From Zantedeschia hybrid cultivar (Eukaryota; Streptophyta; Magnoliopsida; Alismatales; Araceae), in NCBI GenBank assembly GCA_030544215.1, contig JARZZO010000004.1, forward strand, positions 47,357,980 through 47,421,979: a DNA stretch of 64,000 nucleotides. The letters run 5' to 3'. Under the pieces are notes generated by a model that worked only from the letters and a program-made list of their open reading frames with translations, did not search any database and had not been told where the DNA came from. Position numbers and translations under genes: made by a program. Positions within the stretch are counted from its first letter, which is position 1, and every line of letters starts with the position of its first letter. Positions 58,025 through 64,000 of this stretch are shown here, piece by piece.

Positions 58025-58391
58025 GATACATATCGGGAAGAAGAAGTAGAATCAGCTTAGGAGACCTAAATGGCATCGTGTCCGGCAGACGTCTTTTAGC
58101 TAATTAATCAATTAATTTAAATTTAAATTTAAATATCAAAATAGGAATAAACTCTAAATGGCGTCTACACAGGTCGACGTCTTTTAGACTTTTTTATATT
58201 TGATTAAAATTTGAGTTAAAATCAATTTAATTAATTAACTTAAATTATGTCTGTCTAACCCGATACTATTTAGATGATTAATCCAGAAAGATTAATAAAA
58301 ATTAACTAATGATTAAATATCAGACCATTTTGAGGCATTATTATATGATATGAAATTTACTCAAAATGATGTCAAAACTGGCGTGTCTACA
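58025..58391 (-). repeat. Truncated Ogre-type LTR, right piece
   Basis: Continues the LTR interrupted at 5773 and ends GCGTGTCTACA, the conserved LTR terminus. Dyads at 58073 (left arm GCATC) and 58161. Confidence 0.82.
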
Positions 58392-59460
58392 AACATTGCT
58401 TAAAGAATTTGACTTAAATCCATCTAGAGGTTATCTACGATTAATTTTACTATTTTCTTATATTAGATGTAGTAAGAATTTGATAAGGGATATATATTTT
58501 TAAATTTCTTTAGTGAGTTGAGAGATTTTATTTTCGCTGCATATTTAATATAATTTTAGGATCTTAGTTATGGCAATATAATGGGATATTTAAATTTATT
58601 TGATGATAAATGACATATTTATTACTTGATTATTCGTCTCTCGTCGTTCATATTTGATTTGTATGTCAATTTGGTTCCTTAATTACGTAGTTTGAATATG
58701 AAGTAAGTCTAAATGATTGAACCGGATTAGGAGTATTAAATATCTTTGCTCATTGGATCACATATAATGAATATATAAATGAGCCACCACCTACGTTCGC
58801 TGGATCACATATAATAAATATATAAATGAGTCACCGTCTAGGCTCATTGGATATATAAAATAATAAATATATACCTTCGTAAACTCATAGTTAGTTAATG
58901 TTGTTGACAAGTCGACGGCAGTCTTAACAAATACCTCGCTCGCTTTTCCTAAAATTGAGTAAAATCTCATTCAATCCATCTCCTTATATAAAAATTAAAC
59001 AAATTGTCATTCAATCTCATGCAACCTTAGAAGCATGTCTAGTATGGATTGTTCTTCTTCATCTTCCCCTATTCTCACCTTCCTATTTAATTCTTCTTTC
59101 CTCTCTTTCCTTTTAAGGAAAATAAATTTATATTTTTACAAGCTATTTAAGTTGGAGTTTAAATTTTTTTTTTATAAAAGTTACCTAAAGCTACCTAAGG
59201 CCCATTACAAGTATTCTATAACCACATCATGACAAGCTTGTAATTCTTCTTCATCTCTCCCGATTCCATTCTCTAAACATCTCCTCAGAGGAGCAACAGA
59301 AAATTTCTTTGTTGTTGCTCCTTTACATTGCCATCACCATCTTCTCATCTCCCATATCATCCACCCATGGGAGAACTAGAGAGGATCCACAACTTGGTAA
59401 CTCGGTTGTTCGGTTTGTTTACAACCACAAAAATTAAATAAAAAATTAATTAACTAAAGG
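58392..59460. other. AT-rich intergenic DNA
   Basis: No recognisable gene. Three short similar stretches mentioning CATTGGATCACATATAATGAATATATAAATGAG lie at about 58735-58880 (imperfect direct repeats). A 65-aa ORF at 59035-59232 has no recognisable family and low-complexity Ser/Phe/Lys content. Confidence 0.6.
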
Positions 59461-60340
59461 AAATTATACTTTTGCACGGAGGGCGGTGGGTCAAGGGTGT
59501 CGATGATCGGCAACCGGCATCAGGCGGGGAGTGGGAGGGAGGCCCTCTGTGGGGGGCGAGGTTGGGGGGGAGGGGGTGGCAGTGGCGCAAGCCGAGCGGC
59601 GACTAGCAAAGGGGGTCGCGCCGCGTCAGGGTCCTCGGGGACTCCGAGTTGGGGGGGGGGGGGGGGAGGGGACCAGCCGTTGAGCTTGGGAGGAGACGAG
59701 TTGGGACTAGGAGTGGGTGGCGAACCTAGCGGTGGCCCTAGCTGATCGGCCAGGCAGTGTATGGCCGGCGATACTGGCGATCGACGAGGTGGCGCTGCGG
59801 AGGGCCCTGGGAGGAGAGGAGCTGCCAATCTGGGATTCGGAGTGGGCGACGAGCCTGGCGATGGCCCTAGCCGATCAGCCAGGTTGCGGTGTAGATCGAT
59901 GGGACGGCGCCACGACGGGTAGGTCATCTCATGGGCCAACGACTGGCTGGCAAACCCCAGCTCCGCTACGGTGCTGCTAGGGTTGCGAGTGCGGGTGTGT
60001 GATAGCAGTGGCACAAGGGTGGGGGTGAGGGGGAATCAGCTTGAGCCACTGATCCACGTGTGTGTGTGGGGGGGGGGGGGGGGGGGACTAGATTTGTGGT
60101 TGGGGATTTTTGGAATGGGCCAAATGGGTGGGGTTGGCCTATGGGCTGGGGTTTGTAAATTGTAGTGGGCCGTTGCACGTGCGGTCATGGGGGATTGGAT
60201 GTTGGGACTTGGGAGTGGGCCAGTGGAGGGGTATTTGGCCGGGGCCGGTCAATGGAGGCCCTAGGGGGCTTGGGGTCACTGGGCCGATCTAGTGGGGTCA
60301 TTGGACCCCCTAGCTTGTATTCTCTATAAGAGAATCCCAA
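59461..60340. other. G-rich intergenic stretch with long G runs
   Basis: GC-rich block with abrupt borders, containing a G16 run (59651-59666) and a G19 run (60068-60086). Short ORFs of 60-164 aa on both strands are Gly/Pro-rich and match nothing I recognise. It could be a degenerate gene or transposon fragment. Confidence 0.55.
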
Positions 60341-61016
60341 AATCCATTGGGGTTACAGGACCCCATTGTATCCAAGATCGATCCGGCCCTACTTAGAGTA
60401 GAGTTGGAACAAAGCAATCATAGAGAGAATGTGAGCAACAACCATCAGGAGAACAATTCCAAGCTGATGGGTGGAGCAGCTTGTATTCATGGCAATTCAG
60501 GTGGTGTGGTGGTTGCTCTCAACTACTAGACAAGGCCCCTGCCTTGCTCCTCCAGCATACCGAAGATGGGGCCAGCAGCACTGCTGCTTTGGACCTAGAG
60601 GAGGAGGTATTCCACGCACTCGACATCGCTGTTGGCGCAGATCTGCTTGCTGCCATAGCCGGAATGCTTCACTGCTTCATGACCCTCACCGCCTGCTCCT
60701 CCTCCCCCTACAACTAGTAGAAGAACTACATGGCCTCTGCATCCAGTTGGTTGGGCTATGGCATCGATAGGGATGCACAGGGAAACTCTCTCTGTGTGAG
60801 AGTGGGAAAGAACCGGGGTTTAACTTAAGTTAAAAACTATGATAGAAATAACAAAGGTTACGGAATAAACACTAGGGTCTAAAGATTAAAAATTTTAAAT
60901 ATACAAGGACGAACATCAAAATGCATAAGATATCAAGACTTATTTTGAAATGCATAAGTTTACAAGAATCGCTATCATAAATCTTAGAATATGTTAAACA
61001 TATTTTGCAAATATTC

Positions 61017-61058
<42 letters not shown>

Positions 61059-61441
61059 ACGGTCACTAACCCAAAGTTTTTAAGGAAGATTTTAAAAAAT
61101 GATAGGGACTAACATGGAATAATAATAAAAATGTGAGGATCACAAAAGAAAATTCTTTTTTAAGTCTTCATTTATTTCTCTTCTATGCCAATTTTTTGTG
61201 TTACGCTAATGTTTTTCTTTTTATATTGGCTAAAATTTAAAAAGTAAGAGTGCGCAAATATTATGGCTTGAAAGAACGAGCCTTGCTATTTGCATGCGGC
61301 AAGGGGGTCGTTGTTGCGGAGGTTCTGCCGTTATTAATAATTCGTCTTCCCAAAAGTCAGACTTTATCAAGTTTGAAAGACTTTTATTAACATGACTTAT
61401 TAACTAATAATTGGCCACATAATCATATTTTAATATTTTAT
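60341..61441. other. Intergenic DNA with (TA)n microsatellite
   Basis: A (TA)n tract lies at about 61021-61054. A 78-aa ORF (60481-60717) has a plausible-looking helical middle (EEEVFHALDIAVGADLLAAI) but I recognise no family. Otherwise AT-rich. Confidence 0.55.
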
Positions 61442-61895
61442 GGCTTTTTGCAAATAACTCCCTAAAATATGTCATATTTGTAGACAACTCTCTGTATAAT
61501 TTATATTTACATATAATCCTCTTAACTTAGATTCTATTTATGTATATACCCATTAACTATGTTGTTTGTATTGAATTTCACCTCAGTTAATATATTCTTA
61601 CTCTACCTAAAAATAGAATTATTTTTTTGATGCCACCTATGCTTATGCTTATGAAACTTTTTTGTTGGTGTTTGTATTTTAACCGAGGACATTATTAATA
61701 TTTCCATTTAATAATCTTCACATATTATATATAAGGTAAAAATATATTAATTCATGTGAAATTTAAAGTAAACCCATATAGTTGAAGGGGTATGTGCAAA
61801 TAATATCATAGTTAAGGAGGTTACATACAAATATGAATCATATAAAGAGTTATCTACAAATATGTCATCTTTTAGAGAGTTATTTGTAAAAATCC
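61442..61895. mobile_element. 454-bp terminal-inverted-repeat element (MITE-like)
   Basis: The left end GGCTTTTTGCAAATAACTCC and the complement of the right end GGATTTTTACAAATAACTCT begin an inverted repeat of more than 100 bp (left to about 61555, right from about 61785), with about 80% agreement by eye. The centre is AT-rich and non-coding. No clear target duplication was found at either the 3-bp or 9-bp scale. Long terminal inverted repeats suggest a Mutator-type MITE. Confidence 0.7.
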
Positions 61896-61926
61896 TTACA
61901 TATTAATTTATAAAGATTGCCCATTA

Positions 61927-62016
61927 ATTGTCGCATTAATTAATAATCGGTTGAATAATCAAATACCATTTATTGTCGCATTAATTAATAATCGGTTGAA
62001 TATTCAAGTACCATTT
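61927..62016. repeat. 45-bp direct tandem duplication
   Basis: Two copies of a unit beginning ATTGTCGCATTAATTAATAA with period 45. A recent small duplication. Confidence 0.8.
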
Positions 62017-62212
62017 TCATCCCTGAGCTAATTTGAACATATTTAATGTACAATTTTATTAAAATAAATATTAACTATATAAATTAATAAATTTATGTTT
62101 CTTAATCATATTTACCAATGGAATAACATTAGATGATCTAGATAAGAATATTGACCATTCCAACAATCAAGAGACTTCCCAATTTGGTCACAGGGTTTGA
62201 GAAAAGTGCTTG

Positions 62213-64000
62213 TTACTCCTCACCGGGAAGATTATACGAGGTGGTGGCGACCACCGGGCTCCTCACCACCCGTTTGCCCAGGCGGTCCACCCATCGCAGC
62301 GACCCGTGCGCCACCTCGCTGTTCACCATGCGCCGCCGCCGCACCATCCTCAGCGTAAAGGTTCGCTTCTCGTACTTCTTCTTAAAGGCCAGCCTCATAG
62401 GCCTCACTTTGATCCCGAACCCATCAATCGGCGTCACGACGGCTGTGTAGTTCCACTCCCCCTCGGCGACGCTGGTCACCGTCCGGCGGAACTCCCGGAC
62501 CCTGTTGTCGGCGAAACTCGGGGACGCCCCCTCCGGGTCGAAGTAGGCGATGAACGAGGGATAGTTCAGATCCAGTGACGCGTTCGAACAGGGGGTTCTA
62601 ATGGCCGACCTTGTGATTATCTGGATCTGCTCCTCTGTATAGTTCATGGCGCAGAGGAGCCTTCGGTAGTCGCCGGCGTCGGCGTCGTAGACGAGGCCCG
62701 GGTCCATCGCTCTGTTGGGATCAAGCTGGCCGGACCCCATGGCCAACGGGGAGGCCGCGGCATCGCCTCCTGCGGGGTCCGATATCGGGCCGCCGGTGTT
62801 GTCCGACGTGATGGCCGTGGTCATCATGGCCGAACGGATCGCCGCGGTGCTCCAGTCGGGGTGGAGCGCCTTGAGCATGGCGGCCACCCCGGCGGCGTGG
62901 GGGCACGCCATGGACGTCCCCTGCAGGACGTCGAAGGGGCTGTCCATGGCTCTGCTCGGAACATAGGAAGCCATGACCTGGGTGCCAGGCGCCACTAGGT
63001 CCGGCTTCAGCACATATGGGCTGCTCCGGGAGGGCCCCCGGGAGCTGTACTTGGCTACTGTGGGGGCCGGCCTGGTGCCGAAGACGGTCTTCCTGAACTC
63101 GATGCTCGCCGTCGGATTGGAGCTGCTGTTCAAGTAGCGCAGGAGGCGTTCGCCGTCCTGAGGGGCTACCAACGCGGCGGGGAAGTCCACACCAGCTGAG
63201 AACCCCGCTATATTGTAGCTCTGGGTTATAAAGATGGCGCCGGGCAAGCTCGCCGGCCGGACACTGTTGCTCAGGTCGAGCCAGTTGTCGTCGTCGGCGA
63301 GGCCTTGGCAGAGGACCACCCTGTTTCGACTCTGTTCCAGTAGCGTCTGGTTCAGGCAGTCGGCGACCAAGGAGAGGGGCAGCTGCCTTATGGACAATGG
63401 CCTTCCAACGTAGAGCGTACCACCGTTGATGACGGCGCCGTCGCCGAGGACAATCGTGCCGGCGAACCGGCGGTCGGTGGTGCTGGCGCCGACCGTGAGC
63501 GCCCACGGGATGCCGCGGCGCACGGTCCTCAGGTCCGGGCCGCGGTTCCCGGCGGTGTGGGCGACGAAGATGCCCCTCTCCATGGCGGCGAAGGCGGCGA
63601 TGGCCACGGGGTTGTCGTAGAGTGGTGTCCCGCCCGTTGACAGGGATATCGAAATCACGTCGACGCGGTCCGATATGGCTCCGTCGATCGCGGCCAAGAC
63701 GTCCGACTCCGAGGTGCCCTCAGCCCAGAGGGCCTTGTACATGGCCAGGTGGGAACGCGGCGCCGCCCCCTTAGCCGTGCCAGCGCCGTAGCCGAAGTAG
63801 CTGGCCCCCTTGACGTAGTTGCCGGCGGCAGTGGACGAAGTGTGTGTGCCGTGCCCGTACGTGTCCCGGGCGGAGTTGACGGAGATGGTGAGGGTGGGGT
63901 CCTGGGCGAGAAGGCCCCTGTTGAAGAAGCGAGCTCCAATAAGCTTGCGGTTGCACATGGCGGAGGTGAAGTTGACACCCACCTCGCAGGCGCCCTTCCA
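62213..64000 (-). CDS. Subtilisin-like serine protease (SBT1 type), 3' part
   Basis: The minus-strand frame is open from the window edge to TAA 62215-62213, so about the C-terminal 595 residues of a protein normally about 750 long. Visible: catalytic His in DTYGHGTHTSSTAAG, a protease-associated domain insert (about 63100-63450), oxyanion Asn in TAGNRGP, catalytic Ser in GTSMACPHAAG (about 62900) and the C-terminal fibronectin-III-like domain ending SYNLPGEE. The signal peptide, propeptide and catalytic Asp lie beyond 64000. Plant subtilases act in the apoplast on cell-wall or peptide-hormone precursors. SSRGPSRSSPYVLKPDLVAPG and the DAGDYRRLLCAMNYTEEQI stretch are closest in memory to the SBT1.9/SBT3 group. 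No intron or frame break is seen, and third positions are very GC-rich. Long antisense and shifted ORFs here are shadows. Confidence 0.93.
   Translation of the reverse strand, partial: WKGACEVGVNFTSAMCNRKLIGARFFNRGLLAQDPTLTISVNSARDTYGHGTHTSSTAAGNYVKGASYFGYGAGTAKGAAPRSHLAMYKALWAEGTSESDVLAAIDGAISDRVDVISISLSTGGTPLYDNPVAIAAFAAMERGIFVAHTAGNRGPDLRTVRRGIPWALTVGASTTDRRFAGTIVLGDGAVINGGTLYVGRPLSIRQLPLSLVADCLNQTLLEQSRNRVVLCQGLADDDNWLDLSNSVRPASLPGAIFITQSYNIAGFSAGVDFPAALVAPQDGERLLRYLNSSSNPTASIEFRKTVFGTRPAPTVAKYSSRGPSRSSPYVLKPDLVAPGTQVMASYVPSRAMDSPFDVLQGTSMACPHAAGVAAMLKALHPDWSTAAIRSAMMTTAITSDNTGGPISDPAGGDAAASPLAMGSGQLDPNRAMDPGLVYDADAGDYRRLLCAMNYTEEQIQIITRSAIRTPCSNASLDLNYPSFIAYFDPEGASPSFADNRVREFRRTVTSVAEGEWNYTAVVTPIDGFGIKVRPMRLAFKKKYEKRTFTLRMVRRRRMVNSEVAHGSLRWVDRLGKRVVRSPVVATTSYNLPGEE

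Noticed and set aside
59497..60178. Gly/Pro-rich ORFs on both strands of the G-rich block
   Set aside because: Low complexity, overlapping on both strands, no recognisable domain or start context.
60481..60717. 78-aa ORF with a helical middle
   Set aside because: No family recognised, and a second overlapping frame is open too. Too little to call a gene.
62721..63506. 261-aa minus ORF and other ORFs over the subtilase
   Set aside because: Shifted or antisense frames of a high-GC gene. The subtilase frame has catalytic motifs in order.
1..64000. tRNA, rRNA or snoRNA genes
   Set aside because: None seen by eye. The tRNA-like strings found are short primer-binding sites of retroelements.

Overview
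This 64 kb window is plant nuclear DNA, probably from a monocot. About 58 kb is a nest of Ty3/gypsy LTR retrotransposons, and one host gene (a subtilisin-like protease) runs off the right edge. Evidence for a plant: long TG...CA LTRs with tRNA-type primer sites, Tat/Ogre-lineage polyproteins with two RNase H domains, a plant mobile domain gene, and a plant subtilase. The monocot guess rests only on the very GC-rich, apparently intronless subtilase frame.

Layout. (1) 1-5352, minus: 5' part of an Ogre/Tat element (T0; LTR 4096-5352) with a decayed, internally duplicated gag. (2) T0 abuts a truncated related LTR (5353-5773, continuing at 58025-58391). (3) That LTR is split by a Tat-like element A (5774-58024, plus; LTRs 5774-6582 and 57186-58024) that keeps gag and integrase but has lost protease, RT and RNase H, and carries a tandem-repeat array. 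(4) The integrase of A is split twice with perfect 5-bp target duplications: by composite element E (8563-34271, minus, CGAAG) and by Ogre-like element C (34596-54269, minus, GAGTG). (5) E is an LTR-int-LTR-int-LTR tandem with 2760-bp LTRs and a gag-only interior. (6) The second interior of E is split by Ogre-like element B (16338-30614, plus, CCTTG). (7) 58392-62212 is AT-rich intergenic DNA with G-runs, a (TA)n tract and a 454-bp inverted-repeat element. (8) 62213-64000, minus: subtilase.

B and C share the order gag, protease, G-patch, RT, RNase H, archaeal-type RNase H, integrase. Every polyprotein carries stops or frameshifts, many of them C-to-T changes in CAR codons. C also carries, antisense between its integrase and 3' LTR, two genes that look expressible: an ORF with its own TATA box and poly(A) signals (37268-38653) and a seven-exon plant mobile domain gene (39307-42159) whose introns are all phase 0. 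B lacks this module.

The most unusual signal is a dyad, GCGTC-N10-GACGC with A-rich left and T-rich right shoulders. It occurs about 78 times by hand count. The 10-bp centre varies freely in sequence but almost never in length, and many motifs come in pairs 30-31 bp apart. It is found in the LTRs, leaders and antisense-module non-coding DNA of T0, B and C, and also in the LTRs of the unrelated element E. I did not see it in element A, in the retroelement coding regions or in the host sequence. It looks like a dimeric protein-binding site shared across retroelement lineages, and I do not recognise it as described.
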